Assembly (NCBI RefSeq): GCF_024305245.1
Contig: NZ_JAMWYX010000001.1
Span: 496,001-560,000 of the forward strand
Length of the DNA: 64,000 nt
Direction of reading: 5' to 3'
From: Erythrobacter sp.
GTDB lineage: Bacteria > Pseudomonadota > Alphaproteobacteria > Sphingomonadales > Sphingomonadaceae
The notes beneath the pieces are model-generated. The model did no database searches. It was given only the letters and a program-made list of their open reading frames with translations, and was not told the origin of the DNA. This document shows positions 9,564-18,751 of this stretch, piece after piece; positions within the stretch are counted from its first letter, which is position 1; each line of letters starts with the position of its first letter. The position numbers and the translations under genes were made by a program.

Positions 9564-10568
9564 ATGCCCCTTCCCGCCCCGTTCGATCGCCTGCGTCTGC
9601 CGCTGATCGGATCGCCGCTGTTCATCGTCTCCGGCCCGGAACTGGTGATTGCGCAGTGCAAGGCGGGAATCATCGGCAGCTTTCCGGCGCTCAACGCGCG
9701 GCCGCAAACGCTGCTGGATGAATGGCTGCACCAGATTACCGAGGAACTGGCTGCGCACAACCGGGCGAACCCGGATCGCCCCGCTGCGCCGTTCGCGGTC
9801 AACCAGATCGTCCACAAGTCGAACGACCGGGTAATGCAGGATCTGGCCACCTGCGAGAAATGGCAGGTGCCGTTGGTCATCACCTCGCTAGGCGCGCGGA
9901 CCGAGATCTTCGATGCGGTGCGCAACTGGGGCGGGATCACCATGCACGATGTTATCAACAACCGCTTCGCCCACAAGGCGATTGAAAAAGGCGCGGACGG
10001 GCTGATCCCGGTGGCCGCAGGGGCCGGCGGCCATGCGGGAACGCAGTCGCCGTTCGCGCTGATGCAGGAAATCCGCGAATGGTTCGGCGGGCTTGTCGCG
10101 CTCTCGGGCTCGATTGCCCATGGCGGCTCGATCCTGGCGGCGCAGGCAATGGGGGCGGACTTCGGCTATGCCGGAAGCGCCTTCATCGCGACCGAGGAAG
10201 CCAACGCGGATCAGGCTTACAAGCAGGGCATCGTCGACGGGTCGGCGGAAGGGATCGTCTATTCCAACCTGTTCACCGGCGTGCACGGCAATTACCTGCG
10301 CTCATCAATCGAGAATGCCGGGCTGGATCCCGACGCCTTGCCTGAGAGCGACCCCAGCAAGATGAACTTCGGCAGCGGCGGCAACACCAAGGCCAAGGCG
10401 TGGAAGGACATCTGGGGATCGGGTCAGGGAATCGGCGCGGTCAAATCGGTCGGCACGGTCGAGGATATGGTGGCGCGGATGGAGCGCGAATACCACGCGG
10501 CCAAGGCGCGGCTGATCGCTAATTCGGCCTATTCGTCATGGGGCACGCTGGCGGAGGCGGCCGAATAG
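9564..10568 (+). CDS. Nitronate monooxygenase family flavoprotein
   Basis: This 334-residue TIM-barrel FMN protein belongs to the 2-nitropropane dioxygenase / nitronate monooxygenase family. Visible signs are the N-terminal LPLIGSPLFIVSGPELV, the active-site region GADGLIPVAAGAGGHAGTQS, and FMN-phosphate-binding ALSGSIAHGGSILAAQAMGA. Many family members have LGDVTV or related roles in detoxifying propionate-3-nitronate; others are enoyl reductases, so the exact reaction is open. GAGGAGAAACCG before the ATG is a strong ribosome site. It follows the amidohydrolase in the same direction after 93 bases. Confidence 0.85.
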   Translation: MPLPAPFDRLRLPLIGSPLFIVSGPELVIAQCKAGIIGSFPALNARPQTLLDEWLHQITEELAAHNRANPDRPAAPFAVNQIVHKSNDRVMQDLATCEKWQVPLVITSLGARTEIFDAVRNWGGITMHDVINNRFAHKAIEKGADGLIPVAAGAGGHAGTQSPFALMQEIREWFGGLVALSGSIAHGGSILAAQAMGADFGYAGSAFIATEEANADQAYKQGIVDGSAEGIVYSNLFTGVHGNYLRSSIENAGLDPDALPESDPSKMNFGSGGNTKAKAWKDIWGSGQGIGAVKSVGTVEDMVARMEREYHAAKARLIANSAYSSWGTLAEAAE

Positions 10569-10575
10569 CAGCGGC

Positions 10576-11094
10576 CTACTGCGCCGACCACAGCGCCTCT
10601 GCCATCGCATCGAGATCGCTGAAGTCGAACCCGGTGCCAAGCGGATCCCTGCGGTTGAGCAGCACCCGCCGACGCTCGGCCAGAAGCTGGCGGCGCAGGG
10701 CGCTCTGGAGCAATTGGAGCCGCATCAGCGCGTCCGACAGGGCCGCTTCGGGATTGCTGCTGCGCGCAAGCGACCAGCTTTCCTCGATCCGGCCGACCCG
10801 CGCGATCACGACCTCGTTGTAGCGTTGGTGCGGCCCGCGATGCAGCGGCATTCCGGTCCGCACCGTCGCTTCCTCGTTCGCGGGAAGCAGCAAGCCATTG
10901 GTGCGGAAATCGTCGAACCCCACCTGATCGCGGCCAACCACATCGAACATCGCGCCAAAACACCGGCGCGACAGCAATTGCCGGGGGAGCAGGTGGTGAC
11001 GCTGCAAGGACGGATCATGACCGGGATCGCCGCGGCGGTTGACCGAGCGGAAGGAGATGACTGTGCGGAAGGTGGTGCGACCCGGTTGCTTCAT
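10576..11094 (-). CDS. Unknown protein, second gene of a coupled pair
   Basis: This encodes 172 residues of no family I recognise. It is rich in Arg and Leu, with a long amphipathic stretch near residues 115-150 (LMRLQLLQSALRRQLLAE) that could be a coiled coil, and no signal peptide or membrane segment. The start is uncertain: the ATG directly abuts the TAG of the gene upstream (11095) with no spacer, which suggests reinitiation, and no ribosome site of its own is seen. Its 3' end lies 7 bases from the convergent nitronate monooxygenase gene. Confidence 0.5.
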   Translation of the reverse strand: MKQPGRTTFRTVISFRSVNRRGDPGHDPSLQRHHLLPRQLLSRRCFGAMFDVVGRDQVGFDDFRTNGLLLPANEEATVRTGMPLHRGPHQRYNEVVIARVGRIEESWSLARSSNPEAALSDALMRLQLLQSALRRQLLAERRRVLLNRRDPLGTGFDFSDLDAMAEALWSAQ

Positions 11095-11964
11095 CTATTC
11101 GCGTCTGACCCGGATGTACTCGCTGTTGCGCGAAGTCTGCATCACGAGCCGGGTGCCGTCCGGGGCAATGATCCGCTCGCTTTCGGTGATACCGCCGACG
11201 ATCACCAACTGGTTGATCAGCCGCACACCAAGCCGGGTGGCGGCGACCTTGTCATTGGAGAGCGGAGGTTCGATCCGGAGTTCCTGCCCGATCCAGAACG
11301 CCAGCCCGATGCTCTGCAGCGCGCCGTCCGCAGTCTCGTCGAATCCGATCAGACCAAGCGCCGGGAACGCACCACCTTCCAGCCAGGCGGTGACGACCGA
11401 TTCGAAGAACCGCCGCCCGATCGCGCTGCCCGACGGGGGCCAGAAAACGGCCTGCAAATCCTCGAAATGCAAGGCAAGGTCGCGGGCCAGCGCCAGCATG
11501 CCCCTGAGAACCGGCATGGTTCGCGCGCCTGCGGACAGATGTGGTCCGGGCGCGATGCCGAGAACCTCGAGATGAGCGTTCGCGGGATGCGCCGCGAAAT
11601 CGAAGCGGCGGGCAATCACGGGAGGCGTGAGCGATTGCCCCGGCGCGAGTCCGGCCAGATCGAAGGTCAGCCCATCACGCAACAATTCGATCCAGAGCTG
11701 GTCATGCGGCGCGGCGTCAGCCTCTGCCCGGCGCAGCGCTTCACCATCAGCAGCCACCGGATGCGGTCCGGCCTCGTCCACCGGATCATGGCTCAGCGAG
11801 ACGGAGTGCTGCTGCGATACGAAGTCCAAAAGCGCGCCGCGCGTCGGCCGCGTGCCCGGCGCGAACAGCAATTGCAGCCCTGCGGCCTCAGCATGCTGCG
11901 ACTGTGAAATTGTCCAGATCCCCCATCGTATCGCGCCTGACCCGGGCCGCAATCCGGCTGACAT
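11095..11964 (-). CDS. Unknown protein, first gene of a coupled pair
   Basis: Up to 289 residues, unrecognised. The segment LHFEDLQAVFWPPSGSAIGR followed by RRFFESVVTAWLEGG faintly recalls DUF4261 proteins, but this is weak. The C-terminus is polar (NSEYIRVRRE). The first ATG in frame gives an unnatural-looking N-terminus. A second ATG at 11926 in another frame opens MGDLDNFTVAAC and stops after 12 codons; joining it to the main frame would need a frameshift, so a sequencing error, a genuine frameshift or a short upstream peptide are all possible. Conserved coding is likely from about residue 30 on. Confidence 0.55.
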   Translation of the reverse strand: MSAGLRPGSGAIRWGIWTISQSQHAEAAGLQLLFAPGTRPTRGALLDFVSQQHSVSLSHDPVDEAGPHPVAADGEALRRAEADAAPHDQLWIELLRDGLTFDLAGLAPGQSLTPPVIARRFDFAAHPANAHLEVLGIAPGPHLSAGARTMPVLRGMLALARDLALHFEDLQAVFWPPSGSAIGRRFFESVVTAWLEGGAFPALGLIGFDETADGALQSIGLAFWIGQELRIEPPLSNDKVAATRLGVRLINQLVIVGGITESERIIAPDGTRLVMQTSRNSEYIRVRRE

Positions 11965-12032
11965 CTTTGGCTGTTTTGAAATCTATCGTCGAGTCCCGAA
12001 TGTCGCCAAACCGTCCCAATACGGTTCACCAC

Positions 12033-12527
12033 CTAGAAGACGCCGAGACGCAGCCCCTCTGCCATCGCGGCACCCAATTCCCGGCATTGTTTCAGAACCT
12101 TGTCGGGCACAACCTTGGGTGCAGCAATCGCTTCGGGGGTCCGTGCGGAGAAGTTCACGATCATCGGTTCAGCCACCCGTCTGAGCCGCCAGCCAGTCGC
12201 GATCCGGTCGATCTGGCGCTGCGCGCCCTCTCCGTCGGACCCGGCGGCGATGATGGTGGCATAGGGGCGGCCTTCGATCCTGCCGAGCACATCATAATAG
12301 GTGCGGTCGAACATCTCTTTCATCAGGCCGCTCATGCTCGCCAAATTCTCGGGACACACGAACAGGTAGCCTCCGGCCTCGATCAGCGCCGCGTCCGATA
12401 CGGCATCGGCTCGCAGCAGTCGCACGTCGGCGGCACCTTCGGCAGCGGCCTGCGCCATCGCCTCGCTTGCTCCGGTTCGGCTATGCCAGACGACGAGCAG
12501 CTGTGCGGGCGGGGTTGTATCGGACAT
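12033..12527 (-). CDS. Flavodoxin-fold NAD(P)H oxidoreductase-like protein
   Basis: The protein has 164 residues. The N-terminal LLVVWHSRTGASEAMAQAAA is an FMN-phosphate loop of the flavodoxin fold (S/T-rich loop after strand 1). The later YLFVCPENLASMSGLMKEMF matches the second FMN loop of NADPH-dependent FMN reductases and WrbA-like proteins. Its redox partner is unknown. The start is placed at MSDTTPP because the flavodoxin strand begins nine residues later; longer frames would read back across the recJ promoter region. It is divergent from recJ with about 85 bases between the starts. Confidence 0.8.
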   Translation of the reverse strand: MSDTTPPAQLLVVWHSRTGASEAMAQAAAEGAADVRLLRADAVSDAALIEAGGYLFVCPENLASMSGLMKEMFDRTYYDVLGRIEGRPYATIIAAGSDGEGAQRQIDRIATGWRLRRVAEPMIVNFSARTPEAIAAPKVVPDKVLKQCRELGAAMAEGLRLGVF

Positions 12528-12612
12528 CGGGTGACTGGGTGCCGTTCGTTCCTGTCTATTGTCAATCGCCTGCGCCTGTCCGCCGTGCCCGGATTGCGAT
12601 AGGAAGCGAAAT

Positions 12613-14412
12613 ATGGCCTCTGCTCCGCTTTCCACTGCCCCGCTCGCCCACGTGTTTGGCGTCACTGCCTCTCTGTCGGGCAAGGCGTGGCGTTGGCGGG
12701 GCGGCAATATGGAACTGGGCGATGCCGGATCGCTGGGGCTGGAGCATTCGATCCTCGATCAGTTGCTGTTGACCCGCGGGGTCGCACCGGACGACCTTGC
12801 GCGCCATGCCCGCCCGACCTTGCGCGAATTCCTGCCCGATCCTTCCGCCTTTCGCGACATGGATGCCGCTGCCGATCGCATTGCCTATGCGGTGATGACC
12901 GGCGAGCAGGTAACGATCTACGGGGATTACGACGTCGATGGCGCGACCAGCGCGGCATTGCTGGTGGAGCTGCTGCGCCAGCTTGGCCATGACGCGGGCT
13001 ATTACATCCCGGACCGGCTGCTTGAAGGTTACGGGCCGAGCGGCGAAGCGCTGGTCAAGCTGGCCGAGGGCGGCTCCAGCCTGATCGTCACTGTCGATTG
13101 CGGCGCAATGGCGCACGAAGCGCTCGGCATGGCGAAGCGTGCCGGGGTCGATGTGATTGTCGTCGACCATCACAAATGTTCGCCCGAACTTCCCGAGACC
13201 GCGGCCCTGGTCAATCCCAATCGGCTGGACGAAAGCGACCTTGGGGCGGCGCACGGACATCTGGCGGCGGTGGGCGTTGCCTTCCTGCTCGGCATCGCAT
13301 TGGTGCGCACCTTGCGGACCAAGGGCTGGTTCGCGCAGCGCCGCGAGCCGGATCTCATCGGTCTGCTCGATCTGGTCGCGCTCGGCACGGTCGCCGATGT
13401 CGCCGCACTACACGGCCTCAATCGCGCCTTCGTTGCGCAGGGCCTGAAGGTGCTCGCCCGGCGGGAGCGGATCGGAATGGCGGCGCTGATCGACGCAAGC
13501 CGCCTCACCCGCGCACCTGTGTGCAGCGATCTCGGCTTTGCGCTCGGCCCGCGGATCAATGCAGGCGGCAGGGTCGGCGAATCGACGCTTGGCGTGCGAT
13601 TGCTCACCACCACCGATCCCGAAGAAGCGCGCGCCATCGCGGCCCAGCTATCGCAATTGAACGAGGAACGCCGCGCGATCGAGGCCGAGGTGCAGGAAGC
13701 CGCCGAAGCGCAGCTCGCAGGCCAGCACAACATGTCGGTGCAGGTATTGTCCGGCCACGGCTGGCATCCCGGCGTGATCGGAATCGTTGCCGGGCGGATC
13801 AAGGAAAAGACCGGCAAGCCGGCAATCGTGATTGCGCTGGACGGATTGCAGGGCAAAGGCTCGGGCCGCTCGATCAGCGGGGTCGATCTCGGCGCGGCAA
13901 TCATCGCTGCGCGAGAGGCCGGGTTGCTGGTGGCAGGTGGCGGCCATGCGATGGCGGCCGGGTTGACCATAGACAGCGGCAGGCTCGCCGATTTTGCCGG
14001 ATTCCTCGACGAACGGTTGGCCCGCGATATTGATCGGGCGATGGCGGGCGCCGCGATGCTGCTCGATCTCGCGCTCGCACCGGGCGGGCTTACGCCGGAA
14101 CTGGTCGAGACACTGGAAGCCGCTGGCCCCTACGGCGTCGGCTGGCCCGCTCCGCGCGTGGTGGTCGGTCCGGCACGGATCGTGAAGGCGGACATCGTCG
14201 GCAAGGATCATCTGCGGCTGGTCGCCAGCGGGATGGACGGACGTTCGTTCAAGGCCATCGCCTTCCGTGCGGCAGAAACCGAGATGGCGCAGACGCTGCT
14301 CCATCGCAGCACCGGGCGGCGCTTTCATCTGGCAGGCCGGGTCAAGCTTGACGATTGGGGCAACCGTCCTGCCGCCGAACTGCACCTGGAAGACGCCGCC
14401 TTCGCCGATTGA
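12613..14412 (+). CDS. recJ: Single-stranded-DNA-specific exonuclease RecJ
   Basis: The product is a 599-residue 5'-3' ssDNA exonuclease used in RecF recombination, base excision and mismatch repair. The DHH-phosphoesterase motifs are all visible: YGDYDVDGATS at about 102-112, TVDCGAMA near 161, and VVDHHKCSPELPE near 183. The DHHA1 domain has INAGGRVGESTLG near 313 and GGGHAMAAGLTI near 442. The C-terminal OB domain completes the usual length. AGGAAG 7 bases before the ATG supports this start. tRNA-Glu follows. Confidence 0.96.
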   Translation: MASAPLSTAPLAHVFGVTASLSGKAWRWRGGNMELGDAGSLGLEHSILDQLLLTRGVAPDDLARHARPTLREFLPDPSAFRDMDAAADRIAYAVMTGEQVTIYGDYDVDGATSAALLVELLRQLGHDAGYYIPDRLLEGYGPSGEALVKLAEGGSSLIVTVDCGAMAHEALGMAKRAGVDVIVVDHHKCSPELPETAALVNPNRLDESDLGAAHGHLAAVGVAFLLGIALVRTLRTKGWFAQRREPDLIGLLDLVALGTVADVAALHGLNRAFVAQGLKVLARRERIGMAALIDASRLTRAPVCSDLGFALGPRINAGGRVGESTLGVRLLTTTDPEEARAIAAQLSQLNEERRAIEAEVQEAAEAQLAGQHNMSVQVLSGHGWHPGVIGIVAGRIKEKTGKPAIVIALDGLQGKGSGRSISGVDLGAAIIAAREAGLLVAGGGHAMAAGLTIDSGRLADFAGFLDERLARDIDRAMAGAAMLLDLALAPGGLTPELVETLEAAGPYGVGWPAPRVVVGPARIVKADIVGKDHLRLVASGMDGRSFKAIAFRAAETEMAQTLLHRSTGRRFHLAGRVKLDDWGNRPAAELHLEDAAFAD

Positions 14413-14454
14413 GCGCGGTCCGCGAAAATTTCCCGTGAGCCAAGCAAACGGGGC

Positions 14455-14483
14455 TTGACCGATCCCATTCACCCCCCTAGTTG
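14455..14483 (+). promoter_or_regulatory. Probable sigma-70 promoter of tRNA-Glu
   Basis: TTGACC at 14455-14460 and TAGTTG at 14478-14483 are separated by 17 bases and lie about 20 bases before the mature tRNA-Glu 5' end, after the recJ stop. The -35 match is strong and the -10 match moderate. The spacing to the tRNA fits a short 5' precursor. Confidence 0.55.
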
Positions 14484-14503
14484 CGCGCTCTCGCAATCGC
14501 GAC

Positions 14504-14578
14504 GGCCCCTTCGTCTAGCGGTTAGGACGCGGCCCTTTCACGGCTGAAACACGGGTTCGATTCCCGTAGGGGTCACCA
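14504..14578 (+). tRNA. tRNA-Glu (anticodon TTC)
   Basis: A complete cloverleaf of 75 nt with encoded CCA. The acceptor arms are GGCCCCT and AGGGGTC, the anticodon stem is CGGCC/GGCTG with one wobble, and the loop CTTTCAC places TTC at 14537-14539. The T-arm has the usual GGGTTCGATTCCC. It stands alone between recJ and phoR. Confidence 0.96.
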
Positions 14579-14692
14579 CTTCCGGTTACGGAAGAACATG
14601 GGCGGCAGGCTTCGGCCTTGCCGCCCTTTTCGTGTGCTGAACCCGCCTTGCCCGCTTTCCTCACCCGGCGCTTGTCTGTAAGGCCGTGCGCC

Positions 14693-15946
14693 ATGGGCAT
14701 GGGCCAGAACTTTCCGGTTGCAGGCATCCTGCTGGCAGGCATGGCCGTGGTGGCGATGATACTGCTGGGAGTCGATGCGGTTATCGCGCTCGCGGTGCTG
14801 CTGGTGTGGTTCGGCTCGCTCCTCGTCGCTGCCGGCCGGCCGCCCGAACCGCCCAAAGCGGTCGTACGGCAGAAACTCGATCTCGATTCGATCCGCGACC
14901 TGATCGAAAATTTCTCGACCCCCGTGCTGATTACCGAACGCAATACCATCGCGCTGGCCAATCGCGCCGCGCGCACCATGCTCGGCCTGCACATGATCGG
15001 ACAGGATGCGCGGGTCGCTTTGCGCCAGCCCGAGGCGATCTCGCTGCTCAACGACAGCCGTGACGGTGAGGCGATCGTGCGCGGCCTGGTGCGGCGGCAG
15101 GACATCTGGCAGATAAGCCGCCGGGCAATCGATGACCGTCTTGCGATGCTGGAACTGACCAACCAGACCGCCGAGGCCGATATCAGCCGCGCCCATACCG
15201 ATTTCGTCGCCAACGCCAGCCACGAACTGCGCACACCGCTCGCGGCGATTCTCGGCTATGTCGAGACCCTGCGTGAAGACGATGGCAGGGTCGACACACC
15301 CACCGCACAGAAATTCCTCGGCATTATTGAACGTGAGGCGCAGCGTCTGCACGCACTGGTCAGCGATCTGATGAGCCTGTCGCGGGTGGAAGCTGAGAAA
15401 CATGAACTGCCGACCGAACGCGTCGACCTTGCGCCTCTGGTGGAGCGCGCCGCGCGCGATGCCGCCGGAACAGCGCGGATCGACCGGATCGAGCTTGAAC
15501 TGTCGGCCCAGCCTTGCGTGCTGGGCGACCTTCATCAGTTGGAACAGGTGGTGCGCAATCTGGTCGACAACGCCCTGAAATACGGAGCGCATGACCGGAC
15601 AGTGACCGTCACGCTCGATCTTGCGCCCGGCGATCAGGCGCGGATTGTGGTTGCCGACGAAGGCGAAGGCGTCTCTCCGGAGCAAATTCCCCATCTGACC
15701 CGCCGTTTTTACCGCACCGATCCCGGCCGCAGCCGTGCATCCGGCGGAACGGGCCTTGGCCTTGCGATCGTAAAACATATTGTCGAACGTCATCGCGGAC
15801 GGCTCGACATCACCAGCGAACGCGGCAAGGGAACCCGCGTTGTGGTGCGTATCCCCTTGGCCGGGCAGCCAAATCAGGCCGAAACAGCGGAACAGGCCGG
15901 ACTTGTCGAGGACGCGATCGGCGCGGAAACCCAAAAACTGTCATAG
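14693..15946 (+). CDS. phoR: Phosphate regulon sensor histidine kinase
   Basis: This 417-residue inner-membrane kinase phosphorylates PhoB when phosphate is scarce. Two N-terminal hydrophobic helices (about residues 8-45) are followed by a PAS-like region (IENFSTPVLITERNTIALAN). The H-box histidine lies in ASHELRTPLAAILGYVETL near residue 176, the N-box in VRNLVDNALKYG near 287, and the G-boxes in ADEGEGVSPEQ and GGTGLGLAIVKHI. The identity rests on these and on the pstC-pstA-pstB-phoU-phoB genes that follow. The start could be a GTG five codons earlier. Its last codons overlap a Pho box. Confidence 0.92.
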   Translation: MGMGQNFPVAGILLAGMAVVAMILLGVDAVIALAVLLVWFGSLLVAAGRPPEPPKAVVRQKLDLDSIRDLIENFSTPVLITERNTIALANRAARTMLGLHMIGQDARVALRQPEAISLLNDSRDGEAIVRGLVRRQDIWQISRRAIDDRLAMLELTNQTAEADISRAHTDFVANASHELRTPLAAILGYVETLREDDGRVDTPTAQKFLGIIEREAQRLHALVSDLMSLSRVEAEKHELPTERVDLAPLVERAARDAAGTARIDRIELELSAQPCVLGDLHQLEQVVRNLVDNALKYGAHDRTVTVTLDLAPGDQARIVVADEGEGVSPEQIPHLTRRFYRTDPGRSRASGGTGLGLAIVKHIVERHRGRLDITSERGKGTRVVVRIPLAGQPNQAETAEQAGLVEDAIGAETQKLS

Positions 15947-15955
15947 CTGTGTCTT
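15938..15955 (+). promoter_or_regulatory. Pho box upstream of pstC
   Basis: CTGTCAT-AGCT-GTGTCTT at 15938-15955 matches the PhoB-binding consensus of two CTGTCAT-like 7-mers separated by 4 bases: 7 of 7 in the first half and 5 of 7 in the second. It overlaps the phoR stop codon and lies about 105 bases before pstC, so PhoB control of pstCAB-phoU-phoB is likely. Confidence 0.65.
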
Positions 15956-16061
15956 ATTTCTTCAACATGCGCCCGCCATGGCAGGCATTCCGAGTCAGCG
16001 GGGCCACAACACCGGCAGTCCGATTCACGCGCGCCTCATCTGAGGATAACAGGTTCATTAA

Positions 16062-17447
16062 ATGTCGCCGATCACGCTCATCCTGATAGCCATCGGGCTT
16101 GCCCTTGCCGGATGGCTGGCGGGCCGGGCCAAGGCGTGGAGTTTCCAGAGCAGCGATCCGAAGTTGCGCCCGGTTTCGCGGCCGATCTACCACGCGTGGT
16201 ATGTGGCGCTGTGGGTGGTGCTGCCGGTTTTGGCTTTCGTGACCTTGTGGTCGATCATATCGCCGCAGTTGGTTGCGCAAAGCGTGCTCGCCTCACCAGC
16301 GGCGCAGCAGCTTCCCGCTTTCGGGTTCGAGCGCGATGCATTTTTGGGTGAAGCGCGCGCGGTCGCCCAAGGCAATGCTCTCGGCGTATTCAACGATGAG
16401 GCGGAGGCGCTGATCGAGCCGTATCGCGAAGCGCTGACCCGCTACAATATCATCGGCGTGATCGTAACCGTGCTGATCGCGATCGGCGGCGGCGGGCTGG
16501 CTTTCCTGCGCGTGCGTCCCGATTTCCGGGCCCGTACGCGGGTAGAACGCACCGTGATGGTGATCCTGCTGCTTGCATCGCTGGTGGCGATTCTGACCAC
16601 TTTCGGCATCTTCGCCAGTCTCGTGTTCGAAACCGTGCGGTTCTTCGGCATGGTTTCGCCGGTGGAATTCCTGTTCGGCACGAAGTGGGGGCCAGATACG
16701 ATGGTCAGCCCCGATGCCGTCGATCCCTCGCGCTATGGCGCATTGCCGCTGTTCTGGGGAACGATCTTCATCGGTGCGATCATCGCCATGATCGTCGCGA
16801 TCCCGCTGGGCTTGATGAGCGCGGTTTACCTCACACAATATGCCGATCCGCGCGTGCGCCGCTACGTCAAGCCGCTGCTGGAGATCCTCGCCGGGGTGCC
16901 CACCGTGGTTTACGGCTATTTCGCCGCATTGACGATTGCGCCGGCCATCCGCGATGCGGCAGTCTCGATCGGGATAACCACCGCTTCGACGGAAAGCGCT
17001 TTGGCCGCAGGCGTGGTTATGGGGGTGATGATCATCCCGTTCGTCTCCTCGATGGCAGACGATTCGATGGCGGCCGTTCCCGGTGCGATGCGTGACGGCA
17101 GCCTCGCCATGGGCGCGACCAAGTCGGAAACGATCCGCCGCGTACTGTTTCCCGCCGCGCTGCCCGGCATCGTTGCAGGCATCATGCTGGCTGTCAGCCG
17201 CGCCATCGGCGAGACCATGATCGTGGTGATGGCCGCTTCGCCCGCCGCCAACCTGACCGCCAACCCGCTCGAGCCGATGTCGACCGTGACAGTGCAGATC
17301 GTGAAGCTGTTGACCGGCGAGCAGAGTACCGACCACCCGGCGACGCTCAGTGCCTTTGCGCTCGGCTTTGTGCTGTTCATGGTGACACTGGCACTCAACT
17401 TCATCGCTCTGCGCGTCGTCAAACGCTTCCGCGAGGCCTACGAATGA
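16062..17447 (+). CDS. pstC: Phosphate ABC transporter permease PstC
   Basis: The product is a 461-residue membrane subunit of the high-affinity phosphate transporter. The C-terminal 300 residues hold the six-helix permease domain with the ABC-coupling loop (GAMRDGSLAMGATKSETIRR then ALPGIVAGIMLAVSRAIGET). The N-terminal 150 residues add two or three further helices and a periplasmic loop, absent from the E. coli protein but common in alphaproteobacterial PstC. The downstream pstA ATG overlaps its stop. No pstS gene for the binding protein is found nearby. Confidence 0.93.
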   Translation: MSPITLILIAIGLALAGWLAGRAKAWSFQSSDPKLRPVSRPIYHAWYVALWVVLPVLAFVTLWSIISPQLVAQSVLASPAAQQLPAFGFERDAFLGEARAVAQGNALGVFNDEAEALIEPYREALTRYNIIGVIVTVLIAIGGGGLAFLRVRPDFRARTRVERTVMVILLLASLVAILTTFGIFASLVFETVRFFGMVSPVEFLFGTKWGPDTMVSPDAVDPSRYGALPLFWGTIFIGAIIAMIVAIPLGLMSAVYLTQYADPRVRRYVKPLLEILAGVPTVVYGYFAALTIAPAIRDAAVSIGITTASTESALAAGVVMGVMIIPFVSSMADDSMAAVPGAMRDGSLAMGATKSETIRRVLFPAALPGIVAGIMLAVSRAIGETMIVVMAASPAANLTANPLEPMSTVTVQIVKLLTGEQSTDHPATLSAFALGFVLFMVTLALNFIALRVVKRFREAYE

Positions 17448-18751
17448 GCAGTTCAGCCCTCCCCCCTGCCGAGTCGATATCGCAGGCTCTGGCATCAGGC
17501 CGGTCCGACGCGCTTGGCCCGACCCGCACTGCGACTTTCGAGAAGCGGCTTGCGAAGCGGTATCGCTCCGAGCGCAACTTCCGCCTGCTTGGGCTGTCGG
17601 CGGTAATGTTCTCGGTAGCGGTGCTGATCTTCTTGCTGGGCAACATGCTGATCAACGGCATCGGTGGTTTTCAGCGCGCGGAAGTGACCGTAACCATCGA
17701 CTTTCCCGCCAGCGGCGTGACCGGCGATGCTGTCTCGCTCACCGCGCCGAGCGCGATGCAGACGCTGGAAATGCAGGGTTTGCCCGACGTGGTGTCCTTC
17801 TATGTCGAAGAGCAGCTCGGCGCCGAGTCGGTAACGAAATTGTCGGCCGATGCCTGGCGCGATGTGGCCGCCGCGCTGGCCGAGGACCCGACGCTTATCA
17901 ACCGCACCGAAACCTTCGAGCTGCCCGCCTCATCCGGGCTTGCTGCCGGATTGGAAGGCGAAGGCTCGCCGGAAGATCAGGCGCTGGCGGCACGGCTGGC
18001 CGAGGCTGGCAAACTATCCAAGAATTGGGACTGGGGCTTTCTTGCCCGGTCCGATGCCACCAGCCCGCAGGCAGTCGGCATCTGGGGCGCGCTCAAGGGG
18101 TCTATGCTCACCATGCTGGTGACATTGGCGTTGGCCTTCCCGATCGGAATCCTGTCCGCGCTGTATCTGGAAGAATACGCGCCAAAGAACCGCTGGACCG
18201 ACGTGATCGAGGTTTCGATCAACAATCTTGCCGCCGTGCCTTCGATCATTTTCGGTCTGCTCGGCCTCGCGATTTTCCTGACGCTGTTCCCCAACCTGCG
18301 CTCTGCTCCGATGATCGGGGGCATGACGCTGGCGCTGATGACGATGCCGGTTATCGTCATTTCGAGCCGCAACGCGATCAAGGCGGTCCCTCCTTCGATC
18401 CGTGATGGCGCGCTGGCAATCGGCGCATCTCCCGTTCAGGTGGTGTTTCACCACGTGCTGCCCCTGGCTCTGCCGGGAATGCTGACCGGCACGATCATCG
18501 GCATGGCGCGAGCACTGGGAGAGACCGCGCCGCTGCTGCTGATCGGCATGCGCGCCTTTGTCGCCACGCCGCCCGAAGGCTTCACCTCGCCCGCCACGGT
18601 TCTTCCGATGCAGATTTTCCTGTGGTCGGACGAAATCGATCGCGGCTTTGTCGAGCGCACCAGTGCGGCTATCATCGTGCTACTGGTGTTCCTGCTCGCC
18701 ATGAACGGCCTTGCCATCTACCTCCGCAACAAATTCGAGAAACGCTGGTGA
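17444..18751 (+). CDS. pstA: Phosphate ABC transporter permease PstA
   Basis: This is the 435-residue second permease of the phosphate transporter. A cytoplasmic N-terminus of about 40 residues precedes one helix ([19 protein letters not shown]), then a large periplasmic domain (about residues 75-205), then the permease core. The EAA coupling loop is [20 protein letters not shown] with [20 protein letters not shown]. The protein is much longer than E. coli PstA because of the periplasmic insert, a feature of this lineage. It overlaps pstC by 4 bases (ATGA) and pstB by 4 bases (GTGA). Confidence 0.93.
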   Translation: MSSSALPPAESISQALASGRSDALGPTRTATFEKRLAKRYRSERNFRLLGLSAVMFSVAVLIFLLGNMLINGIGGFQRAEVTVTIDFPASGVTGDAVSLTAPSAMQTLEMQGLPDVVSFYVEEQLGAESVTKLSADAWRDVAAALAEDPTLINRTETFELPASSGLAAGLEGEGSPEDQALAARLAEAGKLSKNWDWGFLARSDATSPQAVGIWGALKGSMLTMLVTLALAFPIGILSALYLEEYAPKNRWTDVIEVSINNLAAVPSIIFGLLGLAIFLTLFPNLRSAPMIGGMTLALMTMPVIVISSRNAIKAVPPSIRDGALAIGASPVQVVFHHVLPLALPGMLTGTIIGMARALGETAPLLLIGMRAFVATPPEGFTSPATVLPMQIFLWSDEIDRGFVERTSAAIIVLLVFLLAMNGLAIYLRNKFEKRW

